Below, piece by piece: positions 16,909 to 25,268 of a stretch of 64,000 nt of DNA. The translations under genes and the position numbers were made by a program. Within the stretch, counting starts at the first letter, position 1. Each line of letters begins with the position of its first letter. The notes below the pieces were generated by a model. That model was not told where the DNA came from and searched no databases. It saw only the letters and a program-made list of their open reading frames with translations. This DNA is from Candidatus Wolframiiraptor sinensis (lineage in GTDB: Archaea; Thermoproteota; Nitrososphaeria_A; Caldarchaeales; Wolframiiraptoraceae): NCBI GenBank assembly GCA_023268255.1, contig JALNJX010000005.1, positions 42,246-106,245 on the forward strand. Reading direction: 5' to 3'.

Positions 16909-18583
16909 CATCTTCCGGGCGCTTATCATCGCGATAACGTCCCGTGAATCTTGGAAACCTCACAGCCAACCCGGCTGAATGCGTCGGGGAGATCGTCAGC
17001 TCATCCCCGAGAACCTCCAGCACGAGGCGCGGCACAAACCACACATCAGCCTCGATACCGCCGACCACAACCCTCGGATGAGGCCTATCAAGCCTATAAG
17101 GCTCCAGCATCGCCCTCAACTTAGCCAAATCCTCATCCGTGAAACCCGTGCCAAGCTTACAAACAGTCTTGAAAACATCCTGCTCATCATCATAACAGGA
17201 AAGGAGTAGGGCGCCGAAAAGGCCGCTCCTCTTACCACGCCCATAAAACCCCCCAACAACCACCAAATCAATCGTATCCGCAAGACGCGACAAATAACTC
17301 CGCTTATATTTTATCCAGAGCCAGCCCCTCGCTCCGGCCCTGTAAATCGCCTCCGCGCCGAGAGACTTGACCACGAGACCCTCGCACCCATTCTCTATCG
17401 CCTCGTGGAAGAATCTCTCGAGCTCACCTGGATCGCTCGTTATGATCGCCTTACTGAGCTTAACCCTCTCGCCCTCCTCGATTATCTGCTCGAGAGCCCT
17501 TCTCCTCTCCTCTAGGGGCCGAAGCGTTAGATCCCTCCCATCGATGTAGAGGGCGTCGAAGAAGTGTATTCTCACGGGATACTGCTCGACCGCCTTATGG
17601 ACCTCATGTTTCCTCTTCCGGTGCATTAGCTCCTGGAATGGCAGCATGTCCCCGGTGTCCGGATCTATCGCGACGCACTCGCACTCGAGAATCGCCTCAT
17701 CTGCCTTGACATGATTCCTGACCAGCTCCACGACATCCGGATACTGGGACGTAATGTTCTCCAGTCTCCTCGAGAATATTATCACATCATCGCCCTTCTT
17801 ATGTATCTGCATTCGCTCTCCATCGTACTTGTACTCCGCCATGCATTTCCCGCCGAGCTTTCTGAGAATCTCCTCGGCCGATGCGAGCCTCTCCGCGAGC
17901 ATGGGCCTTATTGGCCTGCCGACCGTGATCTTGATCTGCTTCAGGCCCTCGATCCTGCTCATAGCGGCGACCTTGGCGACGTATCCTATGTCCGATGTCA
18001 GGTTGTATGCTCTCTCGAAGAGCTCCCTCCACTCCTTGCCGCCGCCGTAGAGTATCGCGAGCGCGTCGAGTATAGTCATGTCAGCGATCCCGAGCCTCAT
18101 CTTGCCTGTAACTATCCTGAGTATGTACTTCGCCTCCTTGGGCTGAGCTGATGCGAGGAGCCCGCTCAGGATCTGGACCTTCGCCTCCATAGCGCCTTCG
18201 CCCATCTCCCTCGCGATCCTCTCGAGAGCGGAGTATACGTCCTGGACGGTCAGCTGCTGCATGAAGAGCGTGACCTGGCTCCGCTTGGCCAGCATTCTCT
18301 CGCCGACGAGCCCAACGTCTCCGAGCTCCTTGTACGCCTTCTCGACTTCTCTCTCGCTCATGCCGGAGGCTAGCTTGATTGCTCTTAGCGCGAGCCTGTC
18401 GGCGACGCCGAGCTCGATGCCCACGAATGGGGGGTAAACCTCGCCGAGGGTCAGGTAGACTACCTTATCGATGATCTCGGGCGGGGTCTTGCCGAGAAGT
18501 TGAACGAGGAGGTTAGTCATCTCTATCCTGCCGCTAATCGCCTCGATCTTCTCATAGAACTCGACGAGCTCCGAGAACAGCAT
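16847..18583 (-). CDS. lig: ATP-dependent DNA ligase (apparent hybrid gene)
   Basis: Seals nicks during replication and repair. From ATG 18583 (MLFSELVEFYEKIEAISGRI) the protein is 578 residues: an N-terminal DNA-binding domain (1-215), an adenylation domain with the lysine motif KYDG (Lys about 252) and RIHFFDALYIDGRDL, motif V WIKYKR (about 423-428), and an OB-fold with [14 protein letters not shown] Met at 18601 is a possible earlier start. From about 17320 to the stop, codon choice changes: CGT, GTT, TTG and TTT become common where the rest prefers AGG/AGA and GTC/CTC. The displaced copy at 14770-15327 covers exactly this part. The gene therefore appears to be a fusion of a host 5' part and an incoming 3' part. 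Confidence 0.93.
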   Translation of the reverse strand: MLFSELVEFYEKIEAISGRIEMTNLLVQLLGKTPPEIIDKVVYLTLGEVYPPFVGIELGVADRLALRAIKLASGMSEREVEKAYKELGDVGLVGERMLAKRSQVTLFMQQLTVQDVYSALERIAREMGEGAMEAKVQILSGLLASAQPKEAKYILRIVTGKMRLGIADMTILDALAILYGGGKEWRELFERAYNLTSDIGYVAKVAAMSRIEGLKQIKITVGRPIRPMLAERLASAEEILRKLGGKCMAEYKYDGERMQIHKKGDDVIIFSRRLENITSQYPDVVELVRNHVKADEAILECECVAIDPDTGDMLPFQELMHRKRKHEVHKAVEQYPVRIHFFDALYIDGRDLTLRPLEERRRALEQIIEEGERVKLSKAIITSDPGELERFFHEAIENGCEGLVVKSLGAEAIYRAGARGWLWIKYKRSYLSRLADTIDLVVVGGFYGRGKRSGLFGALLLSCYDDEQDVFKTVCKLGTGFTDEDLAKLRAMLEPYRLDRPHPRVVVGGIEADVWFVPRLVLEVLGDELTISPTHSAGLAVRFPRFTGRYRDDKRPEDATTLRELWDMYRSQLKKIEE

Positions 18584-18671
18584 TCCGCATGGAAAATTCA
18601 CGGATCGCCTATTAAGCGTTCACGGCATCGCGCTTTCTTAGCGATTGCAGGTCATACTGCCGGATTGAAGG

Positions 18672-18680
18672 CTTATATAA
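18672..18680 (+). promoter_or_regulatory. TATA box for the membrane protein gene at 18705
   Basis: CTTATATAA lies 25-33 bases ahead of the ATG at 18705. The expected transcription start falls at or next to the start codon, so the mRNA should be leaderless. Confidence 0.6.
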
Positions 18681-18704
18681 CGCCTCCGCGCGGCTCCACG
18701 TGTA

Positions 18705-19070
18705 ATGCGGGAATTAAGGGATCTATCAAAGATCGGCGTCCTCCTGATAGGGATCGCCCTGCTCGCGATCGCGGCCATCGCCGTGCACTTCTACATCACT
18801 TATGTCATACCCCAGATGCTGCGCGCTGGAGCGCCTGATCCATTCTATGCTTACTGCAGTCATAAGAACGTGATAGTGCACGCGAATCGCGAGATCTCGG
18901 ACGTCATGGTGCTCGATAACAGGTCAAGCCAAGTATGCTTCTTTGAAAGAATTCTCGCGGGCTCTGACGAGCTGTGCCCCGTCAAGGACTACGGAGTATA
19001 TATTGTTCAAGGCGGGGAGTATAAGCGCGTCGTCGAATGTGTGGAGGTAAGGGCTATAGCGCTGGACTAG
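18705..19070 (+). CDS. Single-pass membrane protein of unknown function
   Basis: A 121-residue protein with one N-terminal transmembrane helix (IGVLLIGIALLAIAAIAVHF, residues 10-29) and an outward or luminal domain with four or five cysteines (YCSHKN, VCFFER, LCPVKD, VECVEV). Paired cysteines outside the membrane suggest disulfide bonds, which are common in hyperthermophile proteins. I do not recognise the family. It is divergent from the ligase gene, has its own TATA box, and ends 40 bases before the HDAC gene, which also has its own box. Confidence 0.7.
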   Translation: MRELRDLSKIGVLLIGIALLAIAAIAVHFYITYVIPQMLRAGAPDPFYAYCSHKNVIVHANREISDVMVLDNRSSQVCFFERILAGSDELCPVKDYGVYIVQGGEYKRVVECVEVRAIALD

Positions 19071-19075
19071 CAAAC

Positions 19076-19084
19076 CCTTATACC
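19076..19084 (+). promoter_or_regulatory. TATA-like box for the HDAC-family gene
   Basis: CCTTATACC lies 27-35 bases before the ATG at 19111, again fitting a leaderless or near-leaderless transcript. Confidence 0.45.
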
Positions 19085-19110
19085 ATCCCGCCAGCGCTGA
19101 GATATCGTGC

Positions 19111-19858
19111 ATGAAGATAGTCTTTCACAGAGATTACTGTAGGGTGTATTCATCCGATCCAGCAGCGGCTCCCGGTAGGCTTGAAGCCGTGCTAGAGGAG
19201 CTCAGGGGCTATGAGTTCGTGGAGCCTCGATCTGCGAGTGAGCAGGACTTGGAGCTCATCCACACTAGGGATCACATAAGCCGGATCAAGGAGTTGCCGG
19301 AGATCTATTATGTCGCCTTGCTCGCTGTCGGAGGCGCCATAATGGCTTCCGAGATAGCGCTGTTAGGTGAGCCAGCATTCGGCTTGATAAGGCCTCCGGG
19401 GCATCACGCCAGCCCTGGCAGCTCATGGGGCTTCTGCTACTTCAACAATATCGCGATCTCGATCGAGAGGCTGAGGAGGATGGCGAGAATCAAGAAGGCT
19501 GTCATAGTGGATATAGATCTACATTATGGGGATGGAACCGCGAACGCTTTTACAGGTAACCCAGATATCGTCTATCACCACGTGGCGCTGGGCGGGAGCG
19601 AGGTCTTCTTATCAGATCTGGCGAGCTTCCTCAATTCAATTCACGAATGCGATATCATAGCGGTCTCGGCGGGATTCGATCGGCATGCGGAGGATTGGGG
19701 TGAGATGCTGGAGACCGAGGACTACCGGGAGGCCGCCAAGATGATCAAGGAGTTCTCGGAGGAGATGTGGGGGTAGGAGATACGCCGTCCTCGAGGGAGG
19801 ATACAATCACAGGGTTCTTGGGAGGAACGTGAGGGCGTTCGTCGATGGCTTCGAGTAG
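19111..19858 (+). CDS. Histone deacetylase/AcuC-family deacetylase, frame shifted near its 3' end
   Basis: A zinc amidohydrolase of the HDAC/acetoin-utilisation family, which removes acetyl or related acyl groups from protein lysines or polyamines. The active-site landmarks are present: RPPGHHASPGSSWGFCYFNN with the catalytic His pair, then DIDLHYGDGTANAF with the zinc ligands, and SAGFDRHAED with the last aspartate. The first frame stops at 19776 just after EEMWG. One base over, the family's C-terminus continues as RRYAVLEGGYNHRVLGRNVR and ends at 19858. Removing one G from the run GGGGG near 19770 restores a 248-residue protein. I annotate the whole span; sequencing error or a recent frameshift would explain the break. 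It is shorter than bacterial AcuC (about 370). Confidence 0.85.
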
Positions 19859-19894
19859 CATTCGCGGCCAACGAGTTTCAGGAGGGCTTTTCCG

Positions 19895-20323
19895 TTGCTG
19901 AGCGACTTGATGCTCGCGAGGAGGACTCTAGTGGAGAGCGGCGCTAACATGGTCATCGTGCAAGGAGGAGAGATCATTTTCATGGGCTGGTCAAAGGGCT
20001 TAAGGGATCTCGCGAAAATAGCCCTCACGAGCCCGGGCTTGCTGGAGGGCTCATCGGTGGCCGACAAGATAGTGGGAAAGGCGGTGGCGGTGATATGCTC
20101 CGTGAACGGCGTCAAGGCCATTTACGCGCAACTAATGAGCTCGCCCGCTTTAGAGGAGCTCGAGAGAAGCGGCATCGAGATCCATTATGAAAGGCTTGCG
20201 CCATACATCGAGACTCCAAGCGGAGAGATCTGCCCATTCGAGAAGCTCATAATGCATCTCGGCAACCGCGATGAGGCTTATAGAATGCTGCTGGAGAGGT
20301 TTAGGAAGCTTGGATGGGGCTGA
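19895..20323 (+). CDS. DUF1893-family protein
   Basis: A 142-residue protein of the DUF1893 family, found in archaea and some bacteria and related in fold to cytidine-deaminase-like proteins. The recognisable core is VESGANMVIVQGGEIIF, then LEGSSVADKIVGKAVAVICS (about 70-89), and ICPFEKLI near the end with a conserved cysteine. The biochemical role is not established for the family. It follows the HDAC gene by 36 bases in the same direction, so they may be co-transcribed. The annotated start is TTG at 19895; an ATG five codons later is the alternative. Confidence 0.8.
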   Translation: MLSDLMLARRTLVESGANMVIVQGGEIIFMGWSKGLRDLAKIALTSPGLLEGSSVADKIVGKAVAVICSVNGVKAIYAQLMSSPALEELERSGIEIHYERLAPYIETPSGEICPFEKLIMHLGNRDEAYRMLLERFRKLGWG

Positions 20324-20763
20324 GGCTGCTGCGTGGAACCTTTAAATGCGCGCAACTAATGAGTATGATCTTATGATCTATCGCCAAATTACTCGTTAGG
20401 GATTAGATTTAGAGAGGAAAAAAGAGGGTGGTATCGGGGGGAGGGAGTATTTGGACAGCCCCTTCGCCTGCATCAAAGGTTCCACCACTCCTTGTTGAAG
20501 CATCAAATCCCGGACCACAGGCTTCATTAGGTCGTTTATCCTGCCCCTCCACCCGCGTCGGCGCCATTGATTGTCCTCAGAATACTCAGCAACCTCCTCA
20601 ACACCCTCTTCTCATCTCTCGCCTTCGGCTTAGAAATTCTCTCTTTGCTCAATATGGCAATTGTCAGCATAATCAGGTATCTCCTAGCATAGCCGCTGTA
20701 ACGCTTCCTATATTTCTCTCCGCTTCTGCAGTATCAACGAAAACCCTCCTAGTCATTGTCCCA

Positions 20764-20849
20764 CTCGAAGACCGATAGTCATAGCCACAATTATAAGGCT
20801 TCACGGGTACAAAGAAAACAGCTCACGCGCCCACACCTCATACGCCATA
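20764..20849 (+). repeat. Inverted repeat, copy A (matches 15426-15512)
   Basis: The plus strand here matches the minus strand near 15426-15512: both contain ATAAGGCTTCA followed by an A-rich run and then CAGCTCACGCGCCCACACC. Copy B has two extra A residues in the run. The repeat lies within coding-like sequence on both strands. Confidence 0.6.
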
Positions 20850-20966
20850 ATAGTCAAGCCGAGAAGCGATCTCGAGATAGAGCATCCCTGCGAGGTTAAG
20901 ATGGAGAACGGCGCCATAGTGGTGATTGATAGGGAGAGGTCTGAGAGAGTGGCTGAGGAGAGATGA
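20776..20966 (+). pseudogene. Remnant of an unidentified small gene family (copy A)
   Basis: An open stretch without a clear start codon. It reads PIVIATIIRLHGYKENSSRA, then HTSYAIIVKPRSDLEIEHPC, and ends ENGAIVVIDRERSERVAEER at the TGA at 20964. The block IIVKPRSDLEIEHPCEVK is closely similar to IVVRPRKDLEVEHSCEAR in the remnant upstream of metG, and the end resembles the remnant next to the displaced ligase fragment. I do not recognise the family. It is the longest and best preserved of the three copies. Confidence 0.45.
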
Positions 20967-21139
20967 GGCTGAGCGATCTAATACTATTGTTGGTTAAGAC
21001 TAATAGTTAAATCCCAGGGGCCTTTTTCTCGGCTAGGAAGGGGGCGGCGATGGCCTGCCAAATTATTTAGCTTCCCGGGGTCTGATCGGCCGCTATCCGG
21101 CTCTAGTTCATCAAGCTCGATCAAGGGGGTGTTTGAGAC

Positions 21140-24100
21140 ATGGGGTTAGCCGGTAGATATGATCCCCTCAAGGTTGAGGAGGAGATTGCGAGATGGTGGA
21201 GCGAGAATAAGATCGTGGAGAAGGTTTTCAGGAGGAATGAGGGCGGCCCGGTCTTCGCTTTTCTCGAAGGGCCGCCGACTGTAAACGGCTACATGCACGT
21301 CGGCCACGCTAGAGGCCGAATCTACAAGGACGTAGTCCTCAGATTCCAGGGAATGAATGGATTTTATGTCTGGAGGAGGGGCGGATGGGATTGCCTCGGC
21401 CTCCCAACGGAGCTCGAGACCGAGAAGAAGCTCGGCATAAAATCGAAGAAGGATATCGAGAGGATAGGCATGGAGAGGTTCGTGGAGGAGGCGAGCAAGC
21501 TCGTAGACTACTACATTGATCACTGGAGGAGGGCTTCAGAGAGGCTGGCCGTCTGGCTCGACTACGATAACGCCTACCAGACGAGGCATGAGAGCTACAT
21601 GGAGCACGTCTGGTGGCTCATAGAGCAGGCTCACAGGAAGGGAGACCTCATCGAGAGCTATAGGGTGGTGCCCTTCTGCCCGAGATGCGAGACTCCCCTG
21701 AGCAGCCACGAGGTCGCGCAGGGATACGAGGAGGTCGAGGACCCATCCATATACGTCAAGTTCAGGGTTCAGGGCTCAAGCGACCACTACATCGTGATCT
21801 GGACCACCACGCCTTGGACCCTCGTCGCGAACGAGGCTATCGCGGTCAATCCATATGAGGATTACGTGAAGGTTAGGGTAGACGGCGAATACTGGATACT
21901 GGCGTCGAAGCTTATGGCGCTGGTGCTCGGAGTGCTCGACGTGAGGGACTATGAGGTCGTTGAGAAGTTCAAGGGCTCGGCTCTAGCCGGCCTGAGATAC
22001 GAGCACCCGCTCATCGAAGAGGTTCCAGCGCACAAGGGCCACGGGCCGCCGGCCCACACGGTGATAGAAGCAGAGTTCGTCACGATGGAGGAGGGCACTG
22101 GATGTGTCCACATAGCACCAGCTCATGGGCCCGAGGACTTCGAGGTGGGAGTAAAGATAGGTTTACCGGTCTTCAATCCCGTGTCGCCGAGCGGATACTT
22201 CACGGATGATGGCGGAGTCTTCTCCGGGGGCTATTTCAGGGATGTCGCTGAGCGCGTCATGAAGATCCTCGAAGAGAAGGGCCTCCTGGTAAAGCGCGAC
22301 GTTGTCAGGCATAATTATCCGCATTGCTGGAGATGCGGCTCGCCTCTCATCTACCTATCGAGCAGGCAGTGGTTTCTGAGCGTCAAGAGGATTAAGGAGC
22401 TGATGATAAAGGGGAATAACAAGGTGAATTGGAAGCCAAGGTGGGCTGGCGAGAGCAGGTTCGGGGACTGGCTCGAGAATGCCGAGGACTGGTGCATAAG
22501 CAGGACGAAGATCTGGGGAACGCCGCTCCCAGTCTGGAGATGCGAAAAGTGCGGGGAGATAAAGGTGATCTCGAGCAAGAGTCAGCTCGAGGAAGCCGAG
22601 ATAAAGCCGGATGAAATTAAGCTTTTCAGACCATGGGTTGATCGGGTGATGTTCAGGTGCGGGAGATGCGGAGGCCTCATGAAGCGGGAGCCATTCGTCA
22701 TGGACACCTGGCTCGACTCGGGGATGGCTCACACAGCTAGCATAGACGGCCTGAGGAATAGGGAGCTCTTCAGAAAGCTCTTCCCATACGACCTGATAAC
22801 CGAGGCGATAGATCAGACTCGAGGCTGGTTCTACACGCTCCTCTTCACCTCCACCCTGCTCTACGGCGAGCCGCCATACAAGACCGTCCTTAACCAGGGC
22901 CACGTCCTCGATGCGGAGGGCAGGAAGATGAGCAAGAGCAGGGGCAACGTGATCTGGGCCATGGATATCATGGGCAAATACGGCGCCGATCCGCTGAGAT
23001 TCTACCTGATCTCCAAGTCCGCTCCATGGGATAACATGAACTTCGTCGAGGGGGAGCTCAAGCAGGTCGTCCAAGACCTTAACATACTCTGGAACGTCTT
23101 CTCCTTCGCCCTGACATACTTCGAGCTGGACAAGTATGATCCCGAGAGGATCACGGTGGAATCCGTGAGTAGGCATCTAAGGCCCGAGGATAGGTGGATA
23201 CTCTCCAAGGTGAATAGCCTCTGCAGGCAGGTCACGGGCCACCTCAGATCCCTGGATATACACTCGGCGGCGAGAGAGCTCAAGGACTTCATACTAGAAG
23301 ATCTCAGCAGGCTCTACGTGAGATCCGTTAGGAGAAGGGTCTGGGTCGAGGAGGAGTCTTGGGATAAGATTGCGGTCTACGCAACCCTCTACTACGTCCT
23401 GAAGAAGCTGGTACTCATGCTCGCTCCTATAACGCCCTACCTCGCCGAGAAGTTATACCAGCAGCTAAGGCTGAGAGATGATCCCGAGAGCGTCCACCTA
23501 TGCGATTGGCCTAAGCCCGATGCTGAGCTAATCAACGAGGAGATCGAGGACTGCATGGAGATTGCCAGGATAACCATCTCGGAAGCCGTGGCTCTCAGGC
23601 AGAAGCATGGAAGAAAGCTGAGATGGCCCGTGAAGGCGGTAATCCTATCTCCGAGAAGCTCGAGGGCTGAAAAAGCCTTGGAGAAGCTCGAGGACTTCAT
23701 CAAGTCCCAGATCAACGCCATGGAGCTCAAGATACTAGAAGTCGGCGAGAGGCCAGAAGGAATCAAAATCATCTGCAGGCCGATTTACGAAAGGCTTGGC
23801 CCGAGGCTTGGAGACCGCGTGAGGGAAGTCGCGGAGAGACTCAGCAGGATGAATGGCGAGCTAATTAGATCGGAGCTAGAGTCAAGCGGATCCATTAAGC
23901 TCCTCATGAGCGATGGCACCACTGTTGAGCTCCTCGAGGAAGACTTATCATTCGAGGAGATACTTCCGGATAATCTTGGTAAGATCGAGGGGAGATTCGC
24001 CGACATATACATCGACTTCTCTGAGACGAGGGATATAGTTGCGCAGTCGCTCGCGAGGGAGATCATCAGGAGGGTGCAGGTCATGAGGAAGGAGCTGGAC

Positions 24101-24331
24101 CTAGTCATCTCGGACTACATCGAGGCGACGATAGCCGCCGAGGATGAGGAGGACCTTGAGCTGCTCCGGGGAATGAGGGAATACATCATGGAGGAGGTGC
24201 GCGCTAAGAGCATAAACTTGGTCTCGGGCAGGCTCGAGAAGCCCGAGGGATACGTGAGGGAGTGGATGATCGAGGGCAAGAGATATTTGATTGCGATCTC
24301 CAAGATACGCGAAGCGGAGGGATCAAGGTGA
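21140..24331 (+). CDS. ileS: Isoleucyl-tRNA synthetase
   Basis: Charges tRNA-Ile and edits away valine. Class I signature VNGYMHVGHARGR (HVGH near residue 53) and KMSKSRGN (about 596-600) flank the editing domain, which has the conserved stretch TTTPWTLVANEAIAVNP. The zinc-binding CPRCETPL and CWRCGSPL pairs and the tRNA-binding helical domain DRWILSKV are in place. At 1063 residues it has the long C-terminal extension of the archaeal/eukaryotic type. The start is ATG at 21140. The downstream RIO2 kinase gene starts within a few bases of its stop. Confidence 0.97.
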   Translation: MGLAGRYDPLKVEEEIARWWSENKIVEKVFRRNEGGPVFAFLEGPPTVNGYMHVGHARGRIYKDVVLRFQGMNGFYVWRRGGWDCLGLPTELETEKKLGIKSKKDIERIGMERFVEEASKLVDYYIDHWRRASERLAVWLDYDNAYQTRHESYMEHVWWLIEQAHRKGDLIESYRVVPFCPRCETPLSSHEVAQGYEEVEDPSIYVKFRVQGSSDHYIVIWTTTPWTLVANEAIAVNPYEDYVKVRVDGEYWILASKLMALVLGVLDVRDYEVVEKFKGSALAGLRYEHPLIEEVPAHKGHGPPAHTVIEAEFVTMEEGTGCVHIAPAHGPEDFEVGVKIGLPVFNPVSPSGYFTDDGGVFSGGYFRDVAERVMKILEEKGLLVKRDVVRHNYPHCWRCGSPLIYLSSRQWFLSVKRIKELMIKGNNKVNWKPRWAGESRFGDWLENAEDWCISRTKIWGTPLPVWRCEKCGEIKVISSKSQLEEAEIKPDEIKLFRPWVDRVMFRCGRCGGLMKREPFVMDTWLDSGMAHTASIDGLRNRELFRKLFPYDLITEAIDQTRGWFYTLLFTSTLLYGEPPYKTVLNQGHVLDAEGRKMSKSRGNVIWAMDIMGKYGADPLRFYLISKSAPWDNMNFVEGELKQVVQDLNILWNVFSFALTYFELDKYDPERITVESVSRHLRPEDRWILSKVNSLCRQVTGHLRSLDIHSAARELKDFILEDLSRLYVRSVRRRVWVEEESWDKIAVYATLYYVLKKLVLMLAPITPYLAEKLYQQLRLRDDPESVHLCDWPKPDAELINEEIEDCMEIARITISEAVALRQKHGRKLRWPVKAVILSPRSSRAEKALEKLEDFIKSQINAMELKILEVGERPEGIKIICRPIYERLGPRLGDRVREVAERLSRMNGELIRSELESSGSIKLLMSDGTTVELLEEDLSFEEILPDNLGKIEGRFADIYIDFSETRDIVAQSLAREIIRRVQVMRKELDLVISDYIEATIAAEDEEDLELLRGMREYIMEEVRAKSINLVSGRLEKPEGYVREWMIEGKRYLIAISKIREAEGSR

Positions 24332-24335
24332 AACC

Positions 24336-25250
24336 TTGCCATCCCTCATAAGCTACATCAGGGATGTATTTGGGAAGCTTGACGAAAACCATTTCGAGGT
24401 TCTCAAGGTAATAGAGCGAAACCTCACGAGATATGAAATCGTCCCTAGGGAGGTGATATATGATGAGAGCGGGCTGGGCGAGAGAGCGGAGAAGCTCCTG
24501 AAGAAGCTGAACGAGTATAAGCTCATCTGGGCGCCGATGGGATACGAGAAGGGGTTCTGCATAAACTACTACGGCCTGGACATGCTGGCCTTGAAAGCCC
24601 TCGTGGACCGAAATATCATCGCAAGCTTAGGGAGGCCGCTTGGCGTCGGGAAGGAGGCGGACGTCTACGACGCCCTAGCGCCCGATGGTAGAAGGCTCGT
24701 GGCGAAGTTCTTCAGGATCGGAAGAACAAGCTTCAGGAAATATGAGAGGCATAGGACAAGCTTGCTAACAGCTCCAAGCTATCTAGCGGCATCGATCAAG
24801 TCTGCCAAGATGGAGTATAGGGCTTTGAGGATACTTCATCCCGCTAGGGTCAGGGTTCCGAAGCCGGTCGCGAGGAACAGGCACGTGGTCGTCACCGAGT
24901 TCTTTCAGGGAATTGAGCTCGCGATAGCCCAGAGCTTGAGTAAGCCCTTGGAGATCCTGGGCGAGATATTCAGAAATGCCACCATGGCGTGGGAGGCGGG
25001 CGTAGTCCACAGCGATCTCAGCGCATACAATATACTGATCACGCCGGAGGAGGAGATCCTGATAATAGACTGGCCTCAATGGGTTCCACCGAGCCACCCG
25101 ATGGCCCGAGAATACCTGAAGAGAGATCTATCAAACCTCATCAAGTTCTTCAGGAGGAGGTGGCATATCGGCGAAATACCAAGAGAATATCTCGATCTGG
25201 TCGGGAAAATCTGCGGAGAAAGCCTTTTTAATGCGATAAAGCGCCCCTAA
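24336..25250 (+). CDS. rio2: RIO2-type atypical protein kinase
   Basis: A kinase/ATPase needed for small-subunit ribosome maturation. The N-terminal winged-helix domain (residues about 1-85) characterises RIO2. The kinase part has the P-loop-like GVGKEADVYDALAPDG (about 97-112), VAKFFRIG with the ATP-binding lysine, the long flexible loop, the catalytic HSDLSAYNILIT (Asp about 222) and the metal-binding IIDWPQW. I chose TTG at 24336, which follows the ileS stop (TGA at 24331) with a GGTG Shine-Dalgarno in between; a longer frame opens at 24291 inside ileS. Pairing of a tRNA synthetase with RIO2 suggests co-expression of translation genes. Confidence 0.93.
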   Translation: MPSLISYIRDVFGKLDENHFEVLKVIERNLTRYEIVPREVIYDESGLGERAEKLLKKLNEYKLIWAPMGYEKGFCINYYGLDMLALKALVDRNIIASLGRPLGVGKEADVYDALAPDGRRLVAKFFRIGRTSFRKYERHRTSLLTAPSYLAASIKSAKMEYRALRILHPARVRVPKPVARNRHVVVTEFFQGIELAIAQSLSKPLEILGEIFRNATMAWEAGVVHSDLSAYNILITPEEEILIIDWPQWVPPSHPMAREYLKRDLSNLIKFFRRRWHIGEIPREYLDLVGKICGESLFNAIKRP

Positions 25251-25268
25251 TGTGAAGGTGCCTCGGTA

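Larger units (their letters stand above)
20324..21139. other. Gene-poor interval with decayed coding fragments
   Basis: An 816-base gap between DUF1893 and ileS. The first part has a TTTAAATG box A-like site at 20341, with no gene visible after it. On the minus strand from about 20715 down to 20400, fragments such as YSGYARRYLIMLTIAILSKE and, in another frame, RINDLMKPVVRDLMLQQGVV suggest a decayed gene that I cannot name. The plus strand holds the remnant at 20776-20966 and copy A of the inverted repeat. The last 170 bases before ileS show nothing certain. Confidence 0.5.

Noticed and set aside
16847..18583. Endonuclease as an intein or intron inside the ligase
   Set aside because: The endonuclease is on the opposite strand and after the ligase stop codon; no splicing motifs interrupt the ligase frame.
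20124..20362. Exact 14-base repeat GCGCAACTAATGAG at about 20126 and 20349
   Set aside because: One copy is in coding sequence, and a single short match without other structure can arise by chance.
20428..20778. 116-codon plus-strand frame in the ileS upstream gap
   Set aside because: It is Ser/Pro-rich with no family pattern; the minus strand shows protein-like fragments instead.
22355..23176. 273-codon frame opposite ileS
   Set aside because: It lies antisense to well-conserved IleRS codons and reads as Pro/His/Glu-rich mirror sequence.
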